A stretch of 64,000 bases of DNA. Source: Cercophora sp. LCS_1 (Eukaryota > Ascomycota > Sordariomycetes > Sordariales > Lasiosphaeriaceae). The notes under the pieces were generated by a model, which made no database searches, was not told the DNA's origin, and worked only from the letters and a program-made list of their open reading frames with translations. A program made the translations under genes and the position numbers. The stretch spans positions 186,001 to 250,000 of the forward strand of contig JAPZLL010000041.1 of the NCBI GenBank assembly GCA_036250225.1. Direction: 5' to 3'. Below, in pieces: positions 1 through 10,922 of this stretch; position 1 is the stretch's first letter; every line of letters begins with the position of its first letter.

Positions 1-499
1 TCATATTCAGATCGAACACGGGGGTGATGGGCGCTAGTGTCTGGGTCTTCCTCTTGCTCGGCATTGAGGCAATACGCACCTATAAGGTTAACCCCCATTT
101 AGTCGTGGGGACACACAACATTCCCACCTGGACGACACCCCTGATGTTGCTTCTGTGCGCCGCCGCATTGGTGCCCAGTTCTAGCTTCCTCGGGCACTTG
201 TGTGGGCTAGCAGTTGGTTACGCCTGTATGTCTACGTCTCGCCTGCAAACCGTTGATGTGATGCTGACGATGCTGTTCTAGGGGGCTTGGGTTACATTAC
301 TTTCTTGGCCCCGCCCGAATGGGCGTTGCGGTGGATTGAAGGGAAGTTGAATCTTCTTGGGAGACTCCCCCACTATGTCAGCGTTGATCAGAAGACATAC
401 GGGAGGTTTGGAGTGTTGCCGTCATCAAGCAGCCCTCCGCCGAGGAGTTCTGGGGTTGCATTGGGGATGATGGGCGGCGGACAAAGGTTAGGTCCCTGA
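1..499 (+). CDS. RBD2: Rhomboid-type serine protease RBD2, C-terminal part (5' end outside window)
   Basis: Intramembrane serine protease of the rhomboid family, expected in Golgi/endosomal membranes. Only the C-terminal part is here. The frame is open from base 3; the bases before 11 end in CAG and could be the end of an intron. Two exons are visible, up to 225 and 282-499. The 56-bp intron 226-281 has donor GTATGT and branch CTGAC, and joining it gives YAWGLGYITF. The nucleophile motif is GASV (Ser in NTGVMGASVW, about base 33) and the partner His is in FLGHLCGLAVGY, both inside hydrophobic segments. The tail carries LAPPEWALRWIEGKLNLLGR and PHYVSVDQKTYGRFGVLP, which I know from fungal RBD2 proteins, and ends with a Ser/Pro/Gly-rich stretch. 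Identification is firm; the missing N-terminus cannot be judged. Confidence 0.88.
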
Positions 500-986
500 T
501 TATTCGGGTCGAAATATCTTGGGCGGCTACATTGTATAAATTCATGGCGACGGTGTACATAATAGATTCGGCAGGGCGGTTGCTTTGGGAATCAGGGGAA
601 CAACGAGGACGGTTATATGGAATTTATGAAGTGACGCCTTCTTCATGCAGCGGAGGTTAATTCTCGACGTCTCGGTTGTCATAGCGAGAATCAACTTATT
701 CAGGCGTGGGATCATGCCCTGAATTTATCTTTTGAATGACCTTCTCTCTGCCTGTGCTAATCATCTTGTCCATGGAACACCCCTGGACGGGTGGTGGAGT
801 TTGCGCTTCAGGGGAACGGTCCCACTAAACCGTTGCCGCTAACCGAGCTGAACCTGGGGATTCACTTAACGGTGCGTCCCCTGGCCCGAGTATTTCGACA
901 GTACAGCTTATACGACGTGTCTCGACAGGATTCCAATCACCAGTCTCCAGGGTCTCGATGCAGAGCTTTTTACGAAGTCGCTCCAG
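500..986. other. Intergenic, RBD2 to GAA1
   Basis: About 490 bp between two tandem plus-strand genes. It must hold the RBD2 3' end and the GAA1 promoter. A TATAAA lies at 535-540, too far from the GAA1 start to be assigned. The short open frames here have no recognisable content. Confidence 0.6.
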
Positions 987-2942
987 ATGCCGCGTCTTCT
1001 ATGTGAGCTCCCCAGCAACAATTGCCCTCCGATTTCCTGTGCTAACGGGAATTGACAGCCGGCGCCCTGCGCCTAAGACGCGACCCGCGCATCCTCAAGC
1101 TCCCGCCGTACATTTCACTGCTCTTCATTGTTGTCGGCGTTGTCTGGCTGTTCCTCCTCCCGCTGAACGAGTATTCGCGGCGAACGTACATTTCCGAGAA
1201 TGCCCTCCTCCCGGGTCAAGTGCACACGTACTTTGGCGGTAGCGACCAGAATGTCTTCCGGGCGTACAAACACGAGACAAACGCCCTCGCCGGCAAGAGC
1301 AACAACGAGTGGGTTTGGAAGCCGTTTTCGTAGCGGGCGACGGTATTGACCAGTGGCAGGGTAAACGACGGCCTCGAGCCCATCATCAAAGGCCTCGGCC
1401 TCAAGACCGGTCGCCAGAACTTCACGTACCAGTCCGCCGGCCGCATTTACTCGGGCGAGAACCTCTATGCGATCCTCCAAGCCCCGCGCGGCGACGCCAC
1501 CGAGGCGATTGTGCTGGTCGCAGCATGGGAGAACGTAAAGGGGGAGTTCAACCGCAATGGCGTTCCCCTGCTCCTGACGCTGGCCCGCTACTTCAAGAGG
1601 TGGTCTTTGTGGTCCAAGGATATCATCTTTGTCATCACGCCCGACAGCATTGCCGGCCCGCAAGCTTGGGTGGATGCCTACCATGATGCACATGACTCCT
1701 CCCGCGTCGCCAGCCTTCCCTTGAAGTCGGGTCTTCTGCAGGGAGCTATCGCCCTCGACTATGCACAGGAAAACAGGTTCGAGAGCGTGCACATTGTCTA
1801 CGACGGCGTCAACGGCCAGCTGCCCAACCTCGACCTCATCAACTCGGTTGTCAGCATCGCAGGCGGTCAGATGGGGATGGGCGTAGCGATCCAAGAAATG
1901 TGGCACCACAACGACCAGTACCCGGACCGGTTACGAACGATGCTTCGCGGTATGCTGAAGCAGGGTCTCGGCCTCGCCAGCGGGCCGCATAGCAGCTTCA
2001 TCCCGTACCATGTCGACGCCGTGACGCTACAGCCTTTTGGCATCGGCTGGCAGGACGAAATGGCCATGGGCCGCGTCGTCGAGGGAACGTTCAGGAGTTT
2101 GAACAACCTCCTTGAGCATCTCCACCAGAGTTTCTTCTTCTACCTCCTCATGCAGCGAGAGCGTTTCGTCAGCATTGGCACCTACCTCCCAAGCGCTATG
2201 CTCGTGGCTGCCAACTTCACCATCATGGCCATCGCCCTCTGGGTCAAGTCCGGCCAGCGCGAAGACGCCCCGGCCAAGTCGGACGATAACAAACCCACGC
2301 CCGCCGTCGAACGTGCTCTTTACCTCCCGTTGGGTGTTGTAACCCTTTGCCAATTCATCTCCGTCATCCCTCTCTACCTCTTCAACCACGCCCCATCAAG
2401 TGTAAGCCTCTATATCCCTTTAATCCACTCTCAGTCACCAACTGATAATATTCCAGCTCCTCCCAACCGTCTTCATCATCTTCACCGCCCTCTCCACTCT
2501 CCTCCCACCTCTTCTCTCTAGCTACCTAACCACATACCATCGCCCAACTCTCCAACAATACCATCTCATCAAGTCCTTCTCTCTCCTTCTCCTCGGCATG
2601 TTCCTCTCCTCCCTGGCCACGCTCAACTTCTCCCTTGCCATGCTAGTCGGGCTCCTTGCCAGCCCCTTGACCTTTGTACGGCCTTGGTCCGACAAGCCAG
2701 TGGTCAGGTGGCTGTGCGTGGTCTTGCTCAACGTGGTTGCACCCTCGGCAGTAGTGATAGCCGGCGCGCTAGGTTGGGGACTAGAGTTGGGGGCGGTATT
2801 ACGGGAGGCAGCGTTTGCCTGGGATGTGTGCGGGACGTACACAGGGCTTGTGGTCTGGTGCGTTTGGTGGCCCGGGTGGCTGGCCGGGTGTTTAGTCGTT
2901 TTGGGACAGCCAGAGGAAAACCCCAAGGCGAAGAAGGCATGA
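987..2942 (+). CDS. GAA1: GPI transamidase subunit GAA1
   Basis: Subunit of the ER GPI-transamidase that attaches GPI anchors to proteins. Four exons: 987-1002, 1059-1308, 1360-2401, 2457-2942, giving 597 residues (yeast Gaa1 is 614). The start is fixed by splicing: ATG at 987 encodes MPRLL, and intron 1003-1058 (GTGAGC, branch GCTAAC) joins it to SGALRLRRDPRILKLPPYIS, the conserved N-terminal cytosolic/TM1 segment. Intron 1309-1359 restores NNEVNDGLE; intron 2402-2456 restores APSSLLPTVF. TM1 is about residues 20-40; the large lumenal domain contains conserved stretches such as YSGENLYAILQAPRG and VLVAAWENVKGEFNRNGV; several hydrophobic segments follow from about residue 370. Family features are from memory of Gaa1; exon joins are seen directly. 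Confidence 0.92.
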
Positions 2943-4157
2943 TCTGTGGGATTCAAAAACGTGTAGAGTAGGGTAGGTAATACAGCGGTAAAAACATAGC
3001 GTTTGGCATGGACCTGAAGAGTGACCCTAGGTCTGGTGAAATCGACGTCGTGTTGATCAATCTCGGCCCGACTTAGCAGCGTACTTGAAAAGCGTCTCTG
3101 AGTTTGGGTGAAACGTTGATACATTTTTTGTTTTATCGAATGATTGAGCTTCTTGGGTGGGCAATAGACAAAGATAGCATCTGAGCGGGTATGTGGTGAA
3201 GTTTGGATATTCTCACTGCTTACGCGGGCATTTAGAGAAGATGGGTATCTGGACGGGCATGTAGTGAAGTTTACGTGTTTGTATTGCTCGGGCGGGATTC
3301 GATGAAGGGCTCGGATGAGCCTGTTTGTGGTGAAGCCTGACAATGAGAGGCAATGGAGAGTCAAACCCGCACCAGACACCCCACCGCTTCCTGAATGGAG
3401 AGTCCGCGATCGCATGCATTGAGATGAATATTAAGCAGTAAAGTTAAAACCGAAAGGCACACTGAAAACGAATATATCGCTACGAAAATAACTCGAAGTT
3501 GTTTACCTTTTTGGACGCACCTCATCCCAACGCCTCAATGCCAAAACATCTGCTGGAAGGGCCTTTTCTACATCCAAATATGCGCTACATCTAATACCAT
3601 TTTCCACTTTAAAATATATGCAAGATATATTTTATATTCGAAAATGTATCCTTTGCTCTGTAGATTCCTTTTTTTGCGCGCGAAATGGACGGTGGTGACG
3701 GATATTTACCCTTCGGCATGGCTTCGCTCATTGTCACCTTGCCAATCCAATCCCACCAAGCATACTGAAGTCAGAATTTAGTCTAGTCTCTCTGCTTTGT
3801 AAACCAAACTCCATCCTCACCGACAATTTGACTCACCCCCGAAGAAAAGCGGCAGAAACACCATTCCGCAAAATGACACAATCGCCCAGTGCCCCTCCCC
3901 GAACTACCGACCCTCCGCACACTGTGGGCCGAGCGGCAGGCGGCTGGTAGAGTCCATAGCACATGCCAAAATGCTAACTCCGAACCCAAAAGATCCCGCC
4001 ACCGGGCAATTCACAGCCGTCCCGCAGACGCCATTCGATTCCCGCAGCTACCCCGCAACGCCATCCCGCGGTTCATTCTCAACCATTAGCGATAAAAAGG
4101 ACGTCACATAACAACCCCTACTTTGGGGGCGATTCCTTGTGTCGGTCCTATCCGCAC
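2943..4157. other. Intergenic, GAA1 to LACTB2-like gene
   Basis: About 1.2 kb. A minus-strand open frame (2522-3415) overlaps the GAA1 tail but is low-complexity and looks like an antisense shadow. Bases 3590-3660 are markedly AT-rich. Nothing else was recognised. Confidence 0.5.
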
Positions 4158-5030
4158 ATGTCCCGTCTTCTCGCCAAAATGGCAGTCCAACTCGTCCCAC
4201 TCCCCGAGATCGAACGACTCAGTCCGGCATGCATCCGTATTCTTGGCGGCAATCCTGGAAAGTTCACGCTCCAGGGAACCAATACCTACCTCGTCGGCAC
4301 CGGGTCCAAACGCCTGCTTATTGATACCGGCGAAGGCAAGCCGTCGTGGATTGCTGCGGTGAAAAGGACATTGGATGAGGAGAAGGCGACGATATCAGGC
4401 ACCATCATCACTCACTGGCACGGGGACCACACAGGGGGGATCAAGAATGTTCTCGAGTCATGGCCGGGGACCAAGATATACAAAAACCGGCCTGAGCAAG
4501 GACAGTTAGAAATTGCGGACGGGCAGGTTTTCGAGGTGGAGGGCGCTTCATTGACAGCTGTGCACACGCCGGGGCACACAGTTGACCACATGGTGCTGGT
4601 CCTGAAGGAAGAGGATGCAATGTTTACGGGCGACAACGTCCTTGGCCACGGGACGGCTGTGTTTGAAGATCTGGGGGTTTACCTAGATAGTCTGGAGAAG
4701 ATGAAGGGTTTATTCAAGGGGCGAGCATATCCAGGGCATGGTCCGGCAGTTCCGGATGGGCCGGCTAAGATCGCCGAATATATCGGGCATCGCCGGCAAA
4801 GAGAAGAACAGGTGATCCAAACGCTCCGCACCGAAAGGCCCGGAACTGGTGACCGGAGCGCTTGGTCGGCGATGGAACTTGTGAAAGTCATCTATCGCGA
4901 TATTCCCGAATCTCTCCACGAGCCAGCAGCGCGCGGAGTGCTCCTGATACTGAGGAAACTGCAGAAGGAAGGGAAGGTGGTGGCAGCTGACGGGGACCGG
5001 TGGAGGTTATCGGATCGATCCGCTTTGTAG
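4158..5030 (+). CDS. LACTB2-like metallo-beta-lactamase-fold hydrolase
   Basis: Intronless gene of 290 residues from ATG 4158, or 283 from ATG 4179. The 4179 ATG has the better context (AAAATGG) and starts at MAVQLVPLPEIERLSP, so it may be the real start. The N-terminal half is a metallo-beta-lactamase fold: the metal-binding motif is ITHWHGDHTGG (HxHxDH), the second His is in TPGHTVDHMV, the Asp in MFTGDNVLGHGTAVFEDL, and the last His in YPGHGP. The C-terminal part (about residues 205-290) is a winged-helix-like tail. Human LACTB2 is a mitochondrial endoribonuclease of this architecture and length. Related fungal enzymes include thioesterases of polyketide clusters, but no polyketide synthase lies nearby, so a housekeeping LACTB2-type role is more likely. 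Confidence 0.85.
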   Translation: MSRLLAKMAVQLVPLPEIERLSPACIRILGGNPGKFTLQGTNTYLVGTGSKRLLIDTGEGKPSWIAAVKRTLDEEKATISGTIITHWHGDHTGGIKNVLESWPGTKIYKNRPEQGQLEIADGQVFEVEGASLTAVHTPGHTVDHMVLVLKEEDAMFTGDNVLGHGTAVFEDLGVYLDSLEKMKGLFKGRAYPGHGPAVPDGPAKIAEYIGHRRQREEQVIQTLRTERPGTGDRSAWSAMELVKVIYRDIPESLHEPAARGVLLILRKLQKEGKVVAADGDRWRLSDRSAL

Positions 5031-7113
5031 CGTAACTGAAAATGTGGAAGGATCTTGTGTAAATCCGGGCCCGGAGAGCCGGAACACCTGCACGTTTTCC
5101 CTTACTGGGTTCGTTGCTCTGGGGTTTTGTGACGTCAGTTATTTGGTGTTTTGAGCCTCGCAAACCCGCTTTGGCGTTGCGGGAACACATGCAAGTCCCG
5201 TCGCTTGTACCCGGAAGGCTGCTGCCGGGAAGGACAAGGGAGTCGGGAGGACGGATCAGCGGATAAGACAGGCAAAACCCGGTCGCGCAAAGCTCGGTTT
5301 CCCGTGATGGAATCCGTCCTGTCGTCTATATGGACGACAAGTCTTGTGTTGATGATGCCGTCTGGCGCAAAGGGTCTTGCAGCCCCAGCCGGATACTTCG
5401 GTCGATGAGGTGAGCCGTGAGATGCAGAGTTTGCTGGCACACATAAATGACAGGTCGATCGGTTCAAACTCCACAGCGGACCACCAGGCCTTGCGCGAAG
5501 GACATGGGACGGTGTCGAGTCGAAAAAGTGTCGTGTCGACTGCCACAACACCATGTGCGAGCATTGCGCCTGGACTGTGGTCTGCCGCGGAACATTTCGA
5601 CCTGACAGGGCGAGGCAGGGTGCCTGGCTTCGATCAGGTGTGTGCCACTGCCGTTACCCATTGCTTGTATGGCAGATAGAGGGCCTGACCCCGCAGATAT
5701 GTGAGTCCTCGAACGACTCGAGATATGCACGGACGGGGCGGGGGACGGGGGGTGTGTCGTGCTTCGACGTGCGTCCATGGTTGGAGGGTTCGAAGTCTCA
5801 GGCCTCGGGGTTTCGCAACTACCCAAAGGTCCGAGGACAGTCGAGATCCAGAGAACAGGAGGGAATCAGAAAAGGTGTGTTTCGCGTAGTAGCACATACA
5901 GCCCATATCTGCATGGTTGCAGCGGAAATGTCTGCGCCGAGCCTCGCTCGGTAGGGATCGCGAAGAAGACCTCAACCTACCATGAAGGTGGAGCCTGTCG
6001 AAACACCGTCGTGCCTCGCCAAAGACTTACAGCAGCAGAAGCACGGCAGATGACACCAAAAAAAACATCGCCGGATCCGATGGCTGCTCGATACGGCACC
6101 TTTATTCCGTGCTTGCGCCACCACGGATACGCAGTCCTTGACCGAGTATTTTCGTGGGGATGCCATCTCAACTGCTCGGCGCGACGCTACCGCCCATTCT
6201 CTAAGCTTGGCGCCGACTCTCAACCGCCAGATCAAGACCCTGAGATGGTGGGTGGAGAGGGGCGAAGAGATCTTGAGCGGCACAAGGCGGACCCCGAAAA
6301 ACGACCACATGGCCATCGAAGCAGCCTCTGACGAGGTAGGCAGAGGTCGAACGCTTCTTAGCCCGTTCTGTCAGCCTGGATGAATAATCACAGCGGAGAA
6401 GCTCGGAGTGGTTGGGAGGAAATTGGAGTCGTATCACGGAGGGTTTCTCGAGTCTTGAGGAGCGGAATGCACAAGCCCCCCACCTACACGCCTTTTGGCG
6501 ACCCAAAAGATGCATGCAGAAGCTCGAAAAGCTCCATTCCTTGGCGTCGAAAAGCCCAACCCCGCACAGTTGGGCGCACACTGTGCTTTCCGTCTTCGAG
6601 CTTTACCGCCAGTCGCCAAAAGCTTCGGATGTGCCGGAGACACCAAGGGAAGCAACGACCAGGGAGCGCTAGGCACACAAAGCAGCTTCACCAAGAAAGT
6701 GCACGGGTGGCCTGACATGTCCCGCCGCTTCTCACGGCAATCGGCCTTGGCCAGAGCGGAATTACCAATCCATCTCCGAATAGGGCTGTTCATTATGTCT
6801 CGTCATGTCTCGCTCCGGTCCAAATAAAAAAAGCTATCCGCTCCCAGACGGTGACACCCCCTCCATTGTTACTGCCGGAACAGTCCTCCACTATTACCAA
6901 GCTCCTTCATCTCGGCGCGTCACTTCGACGGACTCGCCTGGGCCCGAATGAACTTTAACTTCTCAACTCTCCCCAACCCGTAGACCGTATACCCACACGT
7001 TATCCCTGCACACATCTTGTAGCATCCTCGCGCCCTAGCTGGCCTGGTTTACGCAGCGATCTCAGCAATACGCAACGTCCAGACTGTCTGCGATTCGGCC
7101 AAAGGGAGCGCCC
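5031..7113. other. Long gene-free stretch before YTP1
   Basis: About 2.1 kb. Many overlapping open frames of 60-190 codons exist on both strands, none with recognisable domains, splice-joined extensions or protein-like composition. I read it as intergenic DNA holding the downstream part of the LACTB2-like gene and the promoter/leader of YTP1. A non-coding RNA or a fast-evolving gene cannot be excluded. Confidence 0.45.
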
Positions 7114-9178
7114 ATGAAGGTGCGGGGGACTTGGTTCTTCAGGGCCTTGACGAGCTCTGCGGTCTTGGGATTGATCCCGGCCGTCATTGCCCATGGCGAC
7201 GATATGAACATGGAGAAGGGCGAGGCCGATATGCCTCTCCCCGAGAGCGAGTATCCTCCGACGTATTTTGCGCTTCCCGATCACCGGGCCGTTATATACG
7301 GCCACATTGGGCTCATGGTTTTGGCGTGGGTTTTCATGCTCCCCACTGGTAAGATTGCACTCTGGGCGTTTTTCAGGGAACTTCCTTACTGACGCGGGCA
7401 TTGTTTAGCGGTTATGCTGTCGCTGGCTCGGTCGCGCTATACATTGGCTTCTCAGTTCGTTTTTACGATGGTGAATGGCGTCGGCGTGTTGCTGGGGACG
7501 ATCTACAATGCGAGCACACCGGACCTTTACCCGAACAATGCCCATCACAAGCTCGGCTGGGTCGTTACCTGGGTCGTGGGCGCGCAGGTAATGGTTGGCC
7601 TCTTGGCACGGGTTTCTGGTGTTCTTTCGCATGGCGTTGATCGCTCTCATGAGCGACAGTCCTTCATTCCGATGTCGACGGAGGCGATGGCGGAACACGA
7701 ATCCCAATATCAGCCGGGCTACCGGCTCTCGAATGATAGTGGTCAGGGGACGGAGCCACATACTGAGTCTCTGCGAAGCCCTTCGTTGTCGTCCGGCGCC
7801 GATTCGCCAACGTTTCCAACACGAGATGGCCGCAAAGAATATCAAGAGGACACGGAAAATGAGGATTTGGAAGCTCATCTTCCCGTGCTATCGCGGCCTC
7901 GGGCGGCCCGCTCAGCGATACAGAAGCTTGCTAAGTTGGTGTCCTCAAGATTCTGGAAATTCTTCACCTTCGGGTACGATTTTGTGGACCGCACAATCCT
8001 AATCCTTGGCTTCGTAACATTGTGTACTGGAATCATCACGTTTGGCCGTTTCTTTGTAAGCTTGGAGAACCTTTGAGACGGTGCTATAGCAACTAACTTT
8101 TCATCGCAGGAGGGTCGGGGCATTTTCAGTGGGCTTGCCCACTGGGTCAAGGGCGGCATCTTTTTCTGGCTGGGTATCTTTACTCTTGGGCGCTGGGCGG
8201 GAAGCTTTGGCGAGCTCGGATGGGTTTGTTTCCATTGCAGTCCTCCATTGCGGCCGTGGCTGACCAGATATAGGCATGGAATGTGCGACCGAAGCGGCCG
8301 GGTCAAAAATGGCGGCCTTCGGCGGAGTTTGTCGAGAGCGCTCTTATCTTCACATACGGCGCAACGAATATCTTCCTCGAGCATCTCGGTAATTGGGGTG
8401 GAGAATGGAGTGCACAGGATTTGGAACATGTTTCAATCACGGTGCTTTTCATCGGTGGAGGTCTTGTAAGTCCGCACTGGTCCGGTCGATTCCCCGCACC
8501 GTGACCCCAATTCGGGGCCGGTGCCGTCATTCGTTGCCACCCGGCACTAATGCACGATCTGCAGTTCGGGATGCTGGTCGAGTCGGTCCGGATTCGCGAT
8601 CTCCTGAACGTCACCGTTACGAAAGCTGTTCAGGACGCTCCCGACCAAGCTTACAGGGATGAGGAACGGAATGAGTTACGCGAGCCTGAGACGTACCCCT
8701 TTTCCATGAACCCGATCCCGGCCCTGGTTATCCTGCTCTTGGGCATCATGATGAGCTCTCACACCCAGGAGTCAATGATATCTTCCATGGTTCACAAGCA
8801 ATGGGGTCAACTCCTCACCGGGGCTTCATTTACTCGCGGCCTCAGCTACGTTCTTACATACCTGAAGCCACCAAAGTCCATCTACCCTTCTCGCCCACCA
8901 ACCGAAATACTCACATCTTTTGGGCTCATCTCAGGCGGCATCATTTTCATGGCGAGCGTAAGTGATTATCCCTGTTTCGGAAGGCTATGTGCTGACCCCT
9001 GCTGATGTAGGCATCGGATACTGTGTCTGGTATGATACACTATGAGCTAGATGCCATGTTTATGTACACCGTCACCATGGGATTGGCCGGACTTCTGATG
9101 GCTTGGATCGTCATGATGGTTGCTCTCAAGGGCTGGGCCGTTCGTCGGGAGAGCGGACGTGCTGGGCTTGTCAGGTGA
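7114..9178 (+). CDS. YTP1: YTP1-like integral membrane protein (DUF2427 + Ytp1 domains)
   Basis: Multi-span membrane protein of the fungal Ytp1 family; function unknown. Six exons: 7114-7348, 7409-8055, 8110-8223, 8274-8465, 8565-8957, 9011-9178, giving 582 residues. Introns are 50-99 bp with GTAAGA, GTAAGC, GTTTGT, GTAAGT and GTAAGT donors. The N-terminus is a signal peptide (MKVRGTWFFRALTSSAVLGL, then PAVIAHGDD). Residues about 55-165 form the DUF2427-like part with three TM segments (HIGLMVLAWVFMLPTAVML; FVFTMVNGVGVLLG; GWVVTWVVGAQVMVGLL). A polar, Ser/Glu-rich linker separates this from the C-terminal Ytp1 domain with TMs such as ILILGFVTLCTGIITFGRFF, GGIFFWLGIFTLGRW, ALVILLLGIMMSS and MGLAGLLMAWIVMMVAL. 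Every splice restores a membrane segment, which supports the model. Confidence 0.88.
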
Positions 9179-10922
9179 CGACCCGAACCCACCACCTTGA
9201 GACGACTGGGCGGTAGCTACGTTTGGACACTCTCGAGCGATCACGGGTCGAACGATAGTGCATCGGACGGCGACATGGTCAGCATTTTTGGATTGGAAAT
9301 ACCCTCGCTCGAATGGTCGGTTGATTACTGGCTTTTTCTACGTCTTGTTTACTTGCAGAGATACCCTTTCCCAAAGCATCAATGATGCTTTAGGATTCAC
9401 GATTGAAGAATAGGATAATGAATGGCGACGCTGTGGAGGGGGGTATGTTGGAGGTGATTATTCAACACCCGCTTTGTCTCAGCTTCGGGGCACGATCCCA
9501 AGCGGCGTATTTCCTAGCTGGTGACTGCTTATATATTGGTAATGAGTATGGTAATAGACAGACGAATCTGTTCCGAAAAAGAAGTGCGCCATACTCACGC
9601 GTTAGTCCTGTGAATTTTTTGTACCGGCTGCAGCTGCTTGCTGCAAACTGGCGCACAAATACCAGTTGGTTGTTTTCGGCTCGAACTATCTCCCATCGCT
9701 ATTAATACCAGTCGGTTGTTCTCAGCTCTAACCGTCTCCTATTACTGTACGCTAGCAACTTAATTGCAGCTACTTGTAACAAGTGCCCTGGGGGGGCCAC
9801 CCATAGGCGAAGGGGTCCTGCGTGGTCTGGCACGCAGTGTCAGACGGCTGCATCCGGCCGTCGACCAGGGAGCGATGGAACAAAGATTGAAGCTCCAGAG
9901 GTTTCCGAAAGCGGAAGTCGTGATCTAGGATTTCTTCGGAGAAGGAGGGCCACGTTCCAATTGAACTTGACACCCACCACTACCTTGCCCCTGTTCCGCT
10001 TTGTTCCGTGACCCTTCCTCACACAGCCCTAACCCTGACGCCCTTGCGTTACACAATCGGATTCAAGTTTGAGCCCAGACACGACTTTGAGTTTAGGCAC
10101 CATCACGATATCTTGCTGACATTGAGTGGTGGTTTATATTCGAGGACCAGAACCTTGAAGCGTGACTTATGGAAGTATATCTGGAACTCTCTTCAATCGG
10201 ATTCCAGAGGCTTGTCAGCGGCAGAGACCCGCTGTGACGCGTCGCGAACTCAGCTCGGCAGGCTGCTGATGAGGGGAAGGAAGCCCTGTTTTCTCGTAGG
10301 CGCGCTCTGTGTTCCTCGTGGCTTTAGCGCTGGAAGCTGAGGACGACCCACCTCCGATAAGCCTTGCTGCCGCTATCGATAAGCAATTTCCCCAGCTTCG
10401 GGGGACGGGGAACGGGAATCGCTACCGTGGATTCGGCGATCCGAGGACTCCAAACGTATAGACATTGTTTGGGCGTGGCTTTCTCGCCCACTTCAATCAA
10501 GCCTTTGTACGTGCCCCCAATTTTGATCTGTGAGTTTGGAGAACACGGTTTAATGGCCATTGCTTCCCCCAGGTCATTTGCAGTCAGCCCACTTCGCCTC
10601 CCCTTTCGCACCGAAGACCGCCGCCCGTGTTCGCCGCCGTGTCCGTCGAGAGAGCTCCCACCTTCAAGTCCGAGACTTCCACAACGGCGCCCCACCCAAT
10701 AGGGACGAATATTCACCCCTGCTGTCGAGTCTCGAAGACAAATCTTTGTTGCCGCCAGTCCGACAAGCCGTGAGAATCGAACAGCCTCGCATCGACCCCA
10801 ATTGCACCAGCCGATTCAAGACACCCACTACCCTCAAGCCACGCGCCGAGCTGCCCCCCCGCGAAAACACTTCGAGTCTACATAATACTGCCCCCTTTTT
10901 TCCCTCGGAGACCACAGGCAAG
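9179..10922. other. Intergenic, YTP1 to UBP8
   Basis: About 1.7 kb with no supported gene apart from a diverged direct repeat (9659-9748). Bases 10700-10920 immediately before the UBP8 start are C-rich and are probably its promoter/leader. Confidence 0.5.
9659..9748 (+). repeat. Diverged tandem duplication, about 45 bp x 2
   Basis: Two head-to-tail copies begin ATACCAGTTGGTTGTT (9659) and ATACCAGTCGGTTGTT (9705). The copies align throughout, and most differences are C/T changes. Isolated in intergenic DNA. Confidence 0.7.

Noticed and set aside
1115..1909. 264-codon minus-strand open frame
   Set aside because: Antisense shadow of GAA1.
2522..3415. 297-codon minus-strand open frame
   Set aside because: Overlaps the end of GAA1 in antisense; Ser/Thr/His-rich low-complexity product, no homology recognised.
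4137..4178. Longer N-terminus for the LACTB2-like protein
   Set aside because: The frame extends upstream only from a TTG; first ATGs are 4158 and 4179.
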